DNA of 37,519 nucleotides from Bacteroidales bacterium (lineage in GTDB: Bacteria; Bacteroidota; Bacteroidia; Bacteroidales; JAFGUD01), in contig JAFGXO010000047.1 of assembly GCA_016936595.1 (NCBI GenBank), positions 1-37,519 of the forward strand, read 5' to 3'. Below, piece by piece: positions 8,118 through 16,922 of the stretch (positions are counted from its first letter, which is position 1; every line of letters begins with the position of its first letter). Below the pieces are notes generated by a model. That model had not been told where the DNA came from, ran no database searches, and worked only from the letters and a program-made list of their open reading frames with translations. The translations under genes were made by a program, and so were the position numbers.

Positions 8118-8948
8118 TTATTTTTTTTTAAAATAAATATTTAGTTCTTTATCGGCTGTTGTTAATTTGTCAATATTTTGCCAATTTCTTAATGATTCTT
8201 TAACTCCTATTGCGTATAATCCTTTTATTTTAAGAGAATTATATAATTTGTTTAAAACAAAGTCTTGTGCTTTTGAGCTGTAGTAAAGTAGTCTGTTTCT
8301 GAATAAAATAAAGTCAAAAACACCTATCATATCTTGTTCAGAAATGAGAGAAAATTTTTTAAATCTAACGTTTTTAAAGTATTCCGGTTTAAAAGAATGA
8401 TTTAATTTTCCCATCAAAAAGAATTTTTCTAAATCACCTTCGGGGTTAAAATTTTTATAGTTTTGTTTTGAAATGTCAAATTTTTTAGTCGAAATTTTGT
8501 AATTTTCTATTTTTTCAATTACAAAATTAAAAGGTGATGTTGCAATTATTTTATAATCTGTAATTTGAAGTTCGTATAACAAAATTATTAGGGTAACTAA
8601 TTCTTCGTCAGATGTGATGTCGGGCACCCAAATGTTTAATGTTGTTCCTTTGTCTAATTTGGAAATGTATTTGTTGTGTAATTTTTGCCAAAATTCAACA
8701 TCTCTAAATAGCTCTGTTGTTTTTACAATGAATTGTTCTAAAAAAGAAACCCAAAATTTTTCTTTTGACAAAAAGCTCAAAATCATTTGTAGATTGTCAA
8801 CATTATATTGCGAAAAGAAAAGTTCAATTCTTCTTTTTGATATGCAGAACGAATACACCGAAAAGTCATAATTGTAAGTTTTTTTAATAAAATCTACAAT
8901 TACATGGTAATCGGAAAAATTTAATTTATATTTTATTTCGTTTTGCAT
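8118..8948 (-). CDS. CheR-like protein lacking the SAM-binding motif (probable pseudoenzyme)
   Basis: The 276-residue protein aligns by eye along its length with the CheR encoded just upstream. Both have an N-terminal helical region and the conserved TTELFRD/TTELFRN block (residues 77-83 here). At the SAM site, where the neighbour has IWHAGCSTGQEV, this one has IWVPDITSDEEL (106-117), so the AGCSTG glycine loop is gone. The acidic residue that follows the next strand (YASDLN, Asp144 in the neighbour) is replaced by IATSPF. The CRNVLIYF block has become FRNRLLYY. The reading frame is intact and of full family length, so it is not a decayed pseudogene. Its ATG overlaps the cheR stop (TAATG). 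A non-catalytic binding or regulatory role is the likely inference. Confidence 0.8.
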   Translation of the reverse strand: MQNEIKYKLNFSDYHVIVDFIKKTYNYDFSVYSFCISKRRIELFFSQYNVDNLQMILSFLSKEKFWVSFLEQFIVKTTELFRDVEFWQKLHNKYISKLDKGTTLNIWVPDITSDEELVTLIILLYELQITDYKIIATSPFNFVIEKIENYKISTKKFDISKQNYKNFNPEGDLEKFFLMGKLNHSFKPEYFKNVRFKKFSLISEQDMIGVFDFILFRNRLLYYSSKAQDFVLNKLYNSLKIKGLYAIGVKESLRNWQNIDKLTTADKELNIYFKKK

Positions 8949-9826
8949 TAAATAAGTTTCTTAGTATAATAGTAATGTTTTTTATGAAATTTTATTGCTT
9001 CGTTTCCTAAAATACTTTCGTGGTATCCTAAAACTAAATATCCGGGGAATTTTAAATTGTCATAAAAAAAATTAAGAACTTTTGATTGTAGTGATAAATT
9101 AAAATAAATTAGCACATTACGACACATTATGAGGTCAAATTTTTTGTGAAAAATATTTTCTCTTTTAACAATATCGTGTTTTTTAAATATTGCTTTATTT
9201 CTTAAAAAATCTTTTATTAAAATTTTATCTTTTACTTGGTCAATATCAAAATATTTTGAATAAGGAACATCGTTGTATTCTTCAAAATTGTACGGGTTTT
9301 TTCTTATCACTTCGTCAAAATTTTGAAGATATTCGATATTAAATCTGTAAATATATTTTCCTTTTTCGGCTTGAGCTAATGCGGTTGTATTTAAGTCGCT
9401 AGCGTATATGTTTACTCTGTCAAGCATTCCTAATTCGTTAAGCAATATTATCATCGAGTAAACTTCTTGCCCGGTTGAACAACCGGCATGCCAAATATCA
9501 ACTTTTTCGTTTTCCATAAGTTTTGGCAAAATTCTGTATTTAACAGAGTGCCAAACAGGAGGATTTCTGAACAATTCGGTAGTGTTAACAGTAATATCTG
9601 CAACAAGTTTTTCGTAAAATTCGGGTTCTTTTTTTTCAATTTTTTTTAACAAACTTTTATAATCAAATCTATAATCTTCAATTATTTTATCAATTCGTCG
9701 TTGAAATGAACGCGGAGAGTATTCAGAAAAATCGTATCCTGAAACATCTTTAATTGCTTTTATTATTTCGTTTATTTGATCTTCGCTTAACAAGTACCTT
9801 AATTTAAGTAGCCATTTAAACGGCAA
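8948..9826 (-). CDS. CheR-type protein-glutamate O-methyltransferase
   Basis: The 292-residue protein matches CheR. It has an N-terminal helical domain (~14-85) ending in NTTELFRNP, then the SAM-binding domain with AGCSTGQE at 114-121, acidic Asp144 in YASDLN, and CRNVLIYF at 235-242. The C-terminus carries GYLVLGYHESI. CheR enzymes transfer methyl groups from SAM to receptor glutamates. No ATG is available: the frame is open for only eight codons beyond the TTG at 9826, back to a stop. TTG is therefore the likely start, 16 bases after the TonB-receptor stop, suggesting coupled translation. It is cytoplasmic. All motifs needed for catalysis are present, unlike in the paralogue that follows. 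The methylation target is not evident in the window. Confidence 0.88.
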   Translation of the reverse strand: MPFKWLLKLRYLLSEDQINEIIKAIKDVSGYDFSEYSPRSFQRRIDKIIEDYRFDYKSLLKKIEKKEPEFYEKLVADITVNTTELFRNPPVWHSVKYRILPKLMENEKVDIWHAGCSTGQEVYSMIILLNELGMLDRVNIYASDLNTTALAQAEKGKYIYRFNIEYLQNFDEVIRKNPYNFEEYNDVPYSKYFDIDQVKDKILIKDFLRNKAIFKKHDIVKRENIFHKKFDLIMCRNVLIYFNLSLQSKVLNFFYDNLKFPGYLVLGYHESILGNEAIKFHKKHYYYTKKLI

Positions 9827-9842
9827 AGTTAAAAAATTAAAT

Positions 9843-12257
9843 CTAATTTATTACAATTTTTGCCGAAAAAACAAAATTTCTTCCGGGGGCTGCTATTGCA
9901 GATTTGTAATGTCTGTAAAATTTGTCGAAAATATTGTCGATACTGCAACTTAGTTCAAATTTGTTTTCTTTTTTGTATGTTATTTTTGTGTTGTAAATTT
10001 GCCATGCCAAAAAGCCTGTTGATGCTGCTTTTTCTATATAATCTTCGCCAACCGGAGATAATTCGTCGAGGGATTTTGCTCCATTGAAAATTGTTGTTAA
10101 ATTTAATTCAAGGTTATGTATTTTTAGTGCAATATTTGCGTTTCCAAAGTATGGATATATATTTGGTAATGGTAAATTGTTTGATAAATTTATTCCTTCA
10201 ACATAATTAACAGATGAATTAATTTTAATCAATATATCTTCGGCTTCTCTAAAGTAGTGTGTGTAGTTAAAACCTAAAGACCCCCCATAAATATATGCAA
10301 GTTTTATGTTCGTTTTAGTTGCAATTTTGTATTTGTCTGTTCCAAAAAATAAACTGTCGTTACCGTTTAATGTTGTTGCTGTTGATATTATTGCGTTGTT
10401 TGCGAGCGTAAATAATGCACTTCCGTATATTTTAAGTTCTTCTGATGCAAAAATAGTTGTTCCAAATTTTGCCGAGTAGTCTTTTTCTGATTTGAGGTTG
10501 TTTGTGGGAATATTAACGATATAATCTTTTACCATTATTCTGCCAAAATCTGCAATTATTGGAAGTTGTTTTGAGGCAGAAATTACAAAATTCATGTACA
10601 GCCACGTAAAAGGTGTTGTTTCAATGTTTGCACTTGCAACCGGTGCAAATTCTGTTCTGTTTATTTCGGTAAAAGGTAGTGGTAATTGTGGACTAATATT
10701 GTTAAAATCTGAATGTGTGTATCTTAAATCTGTTCTAATGCCCAAATTATAAAAAAAGTTTGGTTTATTCATTGATTTGAAGTTGAAATATAAAGCTCCG
10801 TTTTGCGAAAAACTTCCGTCTGTAGGATAGCGTGTCATACCTTGCCACACAGAATCGGTATTTATATCATTAAAATATGCGGTTGAATTAAGTTGATTGT
10901 AATCAAAAGATATTCCGTAAGCTATTCTTGAGGTGTTTTTAATTTTTACAAAATCAGATGTAATTTTTACAACCGAAAGATCTTCTATTTGATGTAGAGC
11001 AACCGGATTTTTATATTTGCGTGTTAATCGATATTCATTGTACCTTATGTAAGTGGTATTGATTGAAAATAAGTCGAATAATTTTGTTTTTCGATCATAA
11101 ATAAAATTGATATTTCCTATTAATTTGTCCTGAGGTCCAAATTGGCATTCTGCAAATCGTAAATGGTCGATGTTTATTTCGGTTAAACCACTGTATATTC
11201 CAACTTCAGAGGTGTTTATGTAGTGAAAGTTAAATAAAACATTTGCAAAATCGTCTAATCGATATCTAAATTTCTGCAAAAAATAAATTTGTTCATATTT
11301 TGTTCCGAGTTGTTTATATGGGTTTGTGTTTTTTTTTATTGTGTCGCCAAGGGTTGTATGTTCAATGTAATAATTATTTAGTCCATATACGGAATCTGAT
11401 GTGCTTAAATAGTCTCTGTTTTTACCCATTGTAATATCTCCAAATTTTCCGTAGCTAAAACTTGTGAAAGATGTAAAATTTCGGGTGATAAAATTAACGT
11501 TTACATTGTTTAAAAAAGAATTTGAAACAGATTGATATTTGGAATTAAGTTCAATTTTTGCATGAACAGAATAATCTGATGAAACAGCCGGATATTTTGT
11601 GAAGTAGTTAATTATTCCGCCAATTGCATGAGGGGAGTATATTGTGAAGCCTGTGCCGTAAATTTTTCTAACTGATTGTGTCATTGTATTATTAAAGTTT
11701 AACAACCCTTCAACTTTCCCATTTTTATGAATTTCATCATTAAGTCTAATGCCATCGATAGAAAGTAAAACATTATTCACTTCAAGCCCTTGTAATATTG
11801 AAAATCCGCCTTCGTCAATGCGCATACTTAAGTTATCGTCTGCTGAATTTGTTCCTGCATCAAAAATTGAGGCATCGTCTAAGTTAACAATATCGGTAAA
11901 AAATGGTAAGTCGCCGGAGTACTCTTTTACAGCAAGGTTTGAGGTGTTTTGTTGCATTAAACTTTGCGAACGGTCTAAGTAAATTATGTTGTGAAGTTTT
12001 GCTAACTCTGATTTTGTGTACCCTGATTTTTTAAACATTGGGTACGAAAAAATAATTGTTTCATCGTTGGACAAAATGTCGATGTTAACAATTCCACTTG
12101 AGTTTGATTGAAGTGTGTCGGGCGAATTTGAGCAATAAACTCTTACTCCGGGCATTGCAAATTTTGAGTAATTGTCAATAATTGTTACATTCTGAGAATT
12201 TGCAAGCAGCGGAATAAAAATAAATATGATTAGTTTTATCAATTTTTTCACACTCAA
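9843..12257 (-). CDS. TonB-dependent outer-membrane receptor
   Basis: The 804-residue protein has a signal peptide ending near LLANSQ. A carboxypeptidase-regulatory-like domain follows (~22-95, VTIIDNYSKFAMPGVRVY). Next come a plug domain (~110-225, with LEVNNVLLSIDGIRLND and HAIGGIINYFTKYP) and a long beta-strand-rich barrel. The barrel ends in FDKFYRHYKSAIAAPGRNF with a terminal strand VFSAKIVIN. This is the layout of Bacteroidetes TonB-dependent receptors of the siderophore/vitamin type. No SusD partner is next to it, so a classical SusCD glycan importer is unlikely. The substrate is unknown. It heads a run in which the next gene (cheR) starts 16 bases after its stop, implying joint transcription with the Che-like genes. 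A 185-base gap upstream separates it from the lipid kinase gene and probably holds the promoter. Confidence 0.9.
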   Translation of the reverse strand: MSVKKLIKLIIFIFIPLLANSQNVTIIDNYSKFAMPGVRVYCSNSPDTLQSNSSGIVNIDILSNDETIIFSYPMFKKSGYTKSELAKLHNIIYLDRSQSLMQQNTSNLAVKEYSGDLPFFTDIVNLDDASIFDAGTNSADDNLSMRIDEGGFSILQGLEVNNVLLSIDGIRLNDEIHKNGKVEGLLNFNNTMTQSVRKIYGTGFTIYSPHAIGGIINYFTKYPAVSSDYSVHAKIELNSKYQSVSNSFLNNVNVNFITRNFTSFTSFSYGKFGDITMGKNRDYLSTSDSVYGLNNYYIEHTTLGDTIKKNTNPYKQLGTKYEQIYFLQKFRYRLDDFANVLFNFHYINTSEVGIYSGLTEINIDHLRFAECQFGPQDKLIGNINFIYDRKTKLFDLFSINTTYIRYNEYRLTRKYKNPVALHQIEDLSVVKITSDFVKIKNTSRIAYGISFDYNQLNSTAYFNDINTDSVWQGMTRYPTDGSFSQNGALYFNFKSMNKPNFFYNLGIRTDLRYTHSDFNNISPQLPLPFTEINRTEFAPVASANIETTPFTWLYMNFVISASKQLPIIADFGRIMVKDYIVNIPTNNLKSEKDYSAKFGTTIFASEELKIYGSALFTLANNAIISTATTLNGNDSLFFGTDKYKIATKTNIKLAYIYGGSLGFNYTHYFREAEDILIKINSSVNYVEGINLSNNLPLPNIYPYFGNANIALKIHNLELNLTTIFNGAKSLDELSPVGEDYIEKAASTGFLAWQIYNTKITYKKENKFELSCSIDNIFDKFYRHYKSAIAAPGRNFVFSAKIVIN

Positions 12258-12442
12258 AAACTTCTGTTTTAAAGTTTTTTAACATTGCAAAATTTAAACC
12301 AAAAAATGTGTTTAGGTTTAGTAACTGTATAGAAATATGTTTTGAGGTGAGATAGTTATGTTGTGTGTATTGTTTATATTTTTCTTTTGTATGTGAAAAT
12401 ACTTTTTTTGTGTTGTTTTTTTTGCAATTGTTTTGTATGAAC

Positions 12443-13342
12443 TTAAATAAGAATTTTCATTTTTTGAGCTGAAATACTAATTTCGAGCGGACTGTAGCCC
12501 AAAAATTCTCCGTCGGCTTCTATCGGCGATTTTTGAAGGGTTAAATTTTCAATTTTTAAATTTTTTGTTTGATAATAGAATACTTGGGGGTGTTTTAATT
12601 CTTGTTCTTTTCTTAATTTTAGTGAATATCTTAAAAAAGTAAATGTTTTAATGTTTCCCACAAGAGTAACATCAAAAACTCCATCATTTAAAATTGCATT
12701 AGGAGCAATGCACATTCCTCCGCCAAAATATTTTCCATTTGCAAAAACAACAGTTGTAATTTTCCCTTCGTATTTAAAATTATCACCTGTAACTCTTATC
12801 GTATTGTGTTTGTATGTGATAAATGCTTTTAAAGCTCCAACAAAAAATGTTAATGCACTTCCTAAACGCTTTTTGCTGCCGTTTACAATTTTTACAGTTA
12901 ATGCACTTACTCCAATATCTCCAATGTTCAAGGAGTAACGTGTGTTTTTTTGTCCATTTTTGTTTGTAAAATCAATTTTTAAAACGTCAATTTCTTCCGA
13001 TTTTAAATTTTGGAAACTTTCAATTAATGGTTTTACTTGATGGCTTTTAATAAAATCATCACCAGTTCCGCAAGGAAGAATACCAAGTATTGGTTTTTTT
13101 TCAACTTTTGAAGTTAAAATTCCGTTTGTTACTTCATTAATAGTTCCATCGCCTCCAATTGCTATAACATAGTTTGCTCCGTTTTCGCTTGCAAATTTCG
13201 ATTTGTTAATACCGTCGCCTATACTTTCGGTATAAAGAAATTCAAGTTCAAAATTTTTGTGCAGTTCTTTTTTTATTTCTTCAAGGGTTTTGCATTTTCG
13301 TATGTTTTTTTTATTTACTATGAAGCTTATTTTTTCGGTCAT
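12443..13342 (-). CDS. YegS-type lipid kinase (diacylglycerol kinase catalytic domain)
   Basis: The 299-residue soluble protein has the ATP-binding signature GGDGTINEV (63-71) and the further block ILPCGTGDDFIKS. It also has the C-terminal lobe pattern with GKYFGGGMCIAPNAILNDG and IEADGEFLG, all typical of the DAGK_cat / YegS/BmrU/Rv2252 family of about 300 residues. These enzymes phosphorylate diacylglycerol, sphingoid or related lipids at the inner face of the membrane; the lipid used here cannot be told from sequence. It follows the GT-C-like gene on the same strand after 111 bases. Whether they share a transcript is open. Confidence 0.88.
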   Translation of the reverse strand: MTEKISFIVNKKNIRKCKTLEEIKKELHKNFELEFLYTESIGDGINKSKFASENGANYVIAIGGDGTINEVTNGILTSKVEKKPILGILPCGTGDDFIKSHQVKPLIESFQNLKSEEIDVLKIDFTNKNGQKNTRYSLNIGDIGVSALTVKIVNGSKKRLGSALTFFVGALKAFITYKHNTIRVTGDNFKYEGKITTVVFANGKYFGGGMCIAPNAILNDGVFDVTLVGNIKTFTFLRYSLKLRKEQELKHPQVFYYQTKNLKIENLTLQKSPIEADGEFLGYSPLEISISAQKMKILI

Positions 13343-13453
13343 GTTTTTTTTATTTTAAGTCCCTATTGATAAGTTTTTTAAAGTGCTTAAAGTTGTATAT
13401 CGAAAATATTTAATTAAACATTTATTGTTAAATTTATAATATTATTAATTGTT

Positions 13454-15376
13454 TTAATTTGCTTTATTATAATTTATTTTTAGTAGCATTGCCGGTTCGT
13501 TATTGTTGGTTCCTTCTTGCCAAATTAAATTAAAAATTCCCGGATATTTTAATTCAATAAAAAAAATATAACGATGTATAGTTGTTATAATTTCGCCGGT
13601 TTTTGCCGTGGGATTTTTGCGTAATGAGGCCGCAATTAAATAATCAATTTGTTTTTGACTTAAAAAATTGAGTAAACTGTCGGGGTAAACTCCATAATCT
13701 GATTGCAGGTCGCTTGTTAATACTTGTTTTAAATTTTTTAAAGGTATCGGGTTTGTTTGCGAATTTTGTAGAATTGGAATAAATTCGGTGTTTACGCTAT
13801 CGTTAACGCTTATGATAATGTATTGCACGCCGTTTGTTTGATTTATTATTGCCGAAATATATTTGTAAAAAGGATAAAGAGTGTAAAATTTTTGTCCCTC
13901 GGCATAAAAATCAAATGCATAGTGTTGTTTTGAAGAGTCTGATTCAAGGTTTGCAATTGTTTGATCAATAGTTTTTGATTTAAAGTTGTAAATTCCTTCA
14001 AATTTTCTGCCTTCGCCGTAAATAAAAGCCATGCCGGGTACTCTGCACCCAATTACATTATCCATTGGTATATTTTGAGATGTCCATTGAACTAATTTTA
14101 AATAATTTTGCCAATCATCTGAATATCCAAATAGTTCGTCGCCCTCTATATTAGCTTTTAATATTGGGAAATGTTTTTTTGAAATATCTATTGTTTTTGT
14201 TGTTGATGGAATTATTATTAAAAGCCAAATTAAGGGTAAAATGATTATCAGGTTTTGTTTTTTCTTTGCTTTTAAAAAATCCCAAATTGATGATGTGATA
14301 ATTATAACAAGAAGCGGCACATAAATAGAAATTAACCTTATTTGATCCCACATCACTTGTTGTGTAATAAAAGTTATTGATAATGAAATATAAACATACA
14401 ATGTTATAAAAAAAAGACTTTTTCGGTATTTATAGGTGATGAAAAATGCAAAAATTAGGAGTAGAATTATTAAAATTGTAATAATAGGACTAATAGAAGT
14501 TGTTTGTTTCCAGCTAATTACCATCAAAAAATGTTTTGAAAGGTATAAATTTGCGTTTTCCCAAATTCTGATAAATAAATCTGTAAATTTTACTGTTCCA
14601 TCGTTAATATCGTAGGGATTAACATATAAAATTTTATCAAATTGATTTTCAAACCCTGTTCCCGACACATTCCAAAATGTTTTTTTGTATAAGTTAAACG
14701 GAATATAAAAAATAAGAAATGATGCTACTGAAAAGATAATTTGGAATAATTTTTTTTCAATTAAAAAGTATATAATAACAGCAGCAAGCATACTCCAGCC
14801 AACATTACGGGTTTGTGTTAAAAGAAAAATTAAAAAGCCTAAAACTAACCACTCTTTCCAGTGTTTAGATAAATTTGCTTTTGGTTTTTCGTTTATAGAT
14901 TCTAATAATTTAAAAAATGCAGCAATTGTGCTTATTTGTATTACTAAATAAAGGGCTTCGCTGAATGTTTGTCCGCCAAAATAAAGTAATTCTAAACAAA
15001 CTGCCGAAAATAAAAGAGTAAATATTAGTAAAGTCCACTGAACTTTATCGCGTAAAGCAAAGTATATAAGCACAAAATGTGTTATTATCATCAAAAAAGA
15101 CAAAAACTTAAGAATAAAAATGTTTAATCCGAATATTCTGATGAAAAAACTGAGGAAAATTGGGTAAAATGAACCATGCCAATCAGGGAAGGCATCGCCG
15201 TCGATAAATTTTTGTGCAGATAAAATATAATTTGAGTCGTCTGCACTTGTGCTTAAACGCAAATCAAAAAGTAATGCTCCAAAAACAGCTGTTAAAATTA
15301 TTCCTATTGCAAAAAAAATCCATCGGTATTTTGTGAAAAACTTTTCAATTTTATCTATTAGCTTTTCTTGTAGCAT
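13454..15376 (-). CDS. Polytopic GT-C-like glycosyltransferase (PMT/ArnT-like)
   Basis: The 640-residue protein has a hydrophobic N-terminal two-thirds with roughly ten membrane helices, the first at ~17-37. A soluble C-terminal region of about 230 residues follows, rich in Asn, Gln and Lys. Just after the first helix lies a periplasm-facing loop with the acidic pair Asp46-Asp47 in STSADDSNYILSAQKF and then DWHGSFYPIFLS. This is the place and style of the catalytic acidic motif in GT-C enzymes of the PMT/ArnT/GT39 kind, which move sugars from polyprenyl-phosphate donors. Acceptor and donor are unknown, and a non-enzymatic membrane protein cannot be excluded. It lies 72 bases after purB on the same strand. 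Confidence 0.6.
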   Translation of the reverse strand: MLQEKLIDKIEKFFTKYRWIFFAIGIILTAVFGALLFDLRLSTSADDSNYILSAQKFIDGDAFPDWHGSFYPIFLSFFIRIFGLNIFILKFLSFLMIITHFVLIYFALRDKVQWTLLIFTLLFSAVCLELLYFGGQTFSEALYLVIQISTIAAFFKLLESINEKPKANLSKHWKEWLVLGFLIFLLTQTRNVGWSMLAAVIIYFLIEKKLFQIIFSVASFLIFYIPFNLYKKTFWNVSGTGFENQFDKILYVNPYDINDGTVKFTDLFIRIWENANLYLSKHFLMVISWKQTTSISPIITILIILLLIFAFFITYKYRKSLFFITLYVYISLSITFITQQVMWDQIRLISIYVPLLVIIITSSIWDFLKAKKKQNLIIILPLIWLLIIIPSTTKTIDISKKHFPILKANIEGDELFGYSDDWQNYLKLVQWTSQNIPMDNVIGCRVPGMAFIYGEGRKFEGIYNFKSKTIDQTIANLESDSSKQHYAFDFYAEGQKFYTLYPFYKYISAIINQTNGVQYIIISVNDSVNTEFIPILQNSQTNPIPLKNLKQVLTSDLQSDYGVYPDSLLNFLSQKQIDYLIAASLRKNPTAKTGEIITTIHRYIFFIELKYPGIFNLIWQEGTNNNEPAMLLKINYNKAN

Positions 15377-15448
15377 ATTATAATTTGTTGTATTGGTTTA
15401 CCTGATTTTATTTTTTTTATATGCTTAAAAACTGAAAAATTGAAAAAA

Positions 15449-16792
15449 TTAAATTCCTGTGTAGTTTTGAGGTGTTATTTTGTGTAATTCTGTTTTTAAT
15501 TCGCTGCTAACATCAAGATTATCAATAAATTCACTTATGGTTTTTTCTGTTATTTTTTCGTTTTTGCGTGTTAATTCTTTAAGTTTTTCGTAAGGATTAG
15601 GATATGCTTGGCGACGTAGAATAGTTTGAATTGCCTCGGCAATTACTGCCCAGTTATTGTCTAAATCGGAGTAAATTTTACTCTTGTTTACCTCTAATTT
15701 TTTTAAACCTTTTAGCAGTGATTTGAATGCAATAAAAGTATGTGCGAATGGTACTCCGATGTTGCGAAGCACGGTAGAATCTGTTAAGTCTCTCTGCAAA
15801 CGTGATATGGGAAGTTTTGCTGAAAGATGCTCAAACACTGCATTTGCTATACCTAAATTTCCTTCGGCATTTTCAAAATCAATGGGGTTTACTTTATGTG
15901 GCATTGCTGATGACCCAACTTCGTTTTCTGATATTTTTAGCTTAAAATAGTCCATTGAAATATAAGCCCAAATATCTTTTGAAAGGTCTAAAAGTATTGT
16001 ATTTATTCGTTTTAAATTGTCGAATAAAGCAGCAATATTGTCGTAATGTTCAATTTGAGTTGTAATTTGTGATCTGTCTAAGTTAAGTACATGATTTACA
16101 AAAGAATTTGCAAATTCTTCCCAATTAATATTTGGATAAGCAACATTATGTGCATTAAAATTTCCGGTAGCTCCACCAAATTTTGCCGAATAAGGAATTA
16201 AACGTAGTAATCCGCTTTGTTTTTTTAATCGTTCAATAAAAACTTCTATTTCTTTGCCCAAGCGGGTAGGGGAAGCCGGCTGACCGTGAGTTCGTGCGAG
16301 CATTGGTATTTCCGACCATTCTGCTGCAAGGTAGTGTATTTGTTGCAATAATTCGTCAAACAGCGGATAAAAAGCTTCGTCCATTGCTAATTGCAAAATG
16401 TATGGTGTTGCCGTGTTGTTAATATCTTGTGATGTTAGTCCAAAATGGATAAATTCTTTGTGTTTTGAAAGATTAATTGCATCAAATTTTTCTTTTAAAA
16501 AATATTCAACGGCTTTTACATCGTGATTTGTGGTTTTTTCAATTTCTTTAATTTTTGAAGCATCTGAGATTGAAAAATTTCTATAAATACTGCGTAATTC
16601 TTTGTATGTTTTTCTGTCAAATCCTGTAAGTTGAGGTAGAGGCAATTCTGCTAATGCGATAAAATATTCAATTTCAACAAAAACTCTGTATTTTATTAAA
16701 GCAAATTCCGAAAAATATTGGGATAAATTTTCTGTTTTTGCCCGATAGCGTCCATCAACGGGCGATATTGCTGTTAACTGTGTAAAATCCAT
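15449..16792 (-). CDS. purB: Adenylosuccinate lyase
   Basis: The 447-residue protein has the usual length of the E. coli-type enzyme. It cleaves SAICAR to AICAR and adenylosuccinate to AMP in purine synthesis, releasing fumarate. The fumarase/aspartase-superfamily signature SSAMPHKVNPIDFENAEGN spans 294-312 with the mobile-loop serines 294-295. The TSQDINNTA block lies at 120-128 and the catalytic histidine region RTHGQPASP at 167-175 (His169). The N-terminus LTAISPVDGRYR is typical of PurB. A TAAATTTG box sits 17 bases before the ATG. No other purine gene is close, and its downstream neighbours look unrelated. Confidence 0.96.
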   Translation of the reverse strand: MDFTQLTAISPVDGRYRAKTENLSQYFSEFALIKYRVFVEIEYFIALAELPLPQLTGFDRKTYKELRSIYRNFSISDASKIKEIEKTTNHDVKAVEYFLKEKFDAINLSKHKEFIHFGLTSQDINNTATPYILQLAMDEAFYPLFDELLQQIHYLAAEWSEIPMLARTHGQPASPTRLGKEIEVFIERLKKQSGLLRLIPYSAKFGGATGNFNAHNVAYPNINWEEFANSFVNHVLNLDRSQITTQIEHYDNIAALFDNLKRINTILLDLSKDIWAYISMDYFKLKISENEVGSSAMPHKVNPIDFENAEGNLGIANAVFEHLSAKLPISRLQRDLTDSTVLRNIGVPFAHTFIAFKSLLKGLKKLEVNKSKIYSDLDNNWAVIAEAIQTILRRQAYPNPYEKLKELTRKNEKITEKTISEFIDNLDVSSELKTELHKITPQNYTGI

Positions 16793-16809
16793 TTGGTTAT
16801 TATTTGATG

Positions 16810-16817
16810 CAAATTTA
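16810..16817 (-). promoter_or_regulatory. Candidate -7 box TAAATTTG for purB
   Basis: On the minus strand this matches TAnnTTTG and ends 17 bases ahead of the purB ATG, giving a predicted leader of about 14 bases. No -33 TTTG is visible in the T/A-rich sequence upstream. Confidence 0.42.
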
Positions 16818-16922
16818 ATTTTTTTTTATTTTTTGTAAAATTAGATTTTTTATTAGAATGATTTATGCCAAATTTTTTTTTTCTTTAAATTGTTTAATTT
16901 TGAGTGTATTATGCGTTCGTAA

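Noticed and set aside
8118-8948. Degenerate CheR as a decaying pseudogene
   Set aside because: The frame is open for the full family length, ends normally, and is translationally coupled to both neighbours; loss is confined to the cofactor site.
9843-12257. SusC-type glycan receptor
   Set aside because: No SusD gene follows, and at 804 residues it is shorter than typical SusC proteins of about 1000; a general TonB-dependent receptor is the safer call.
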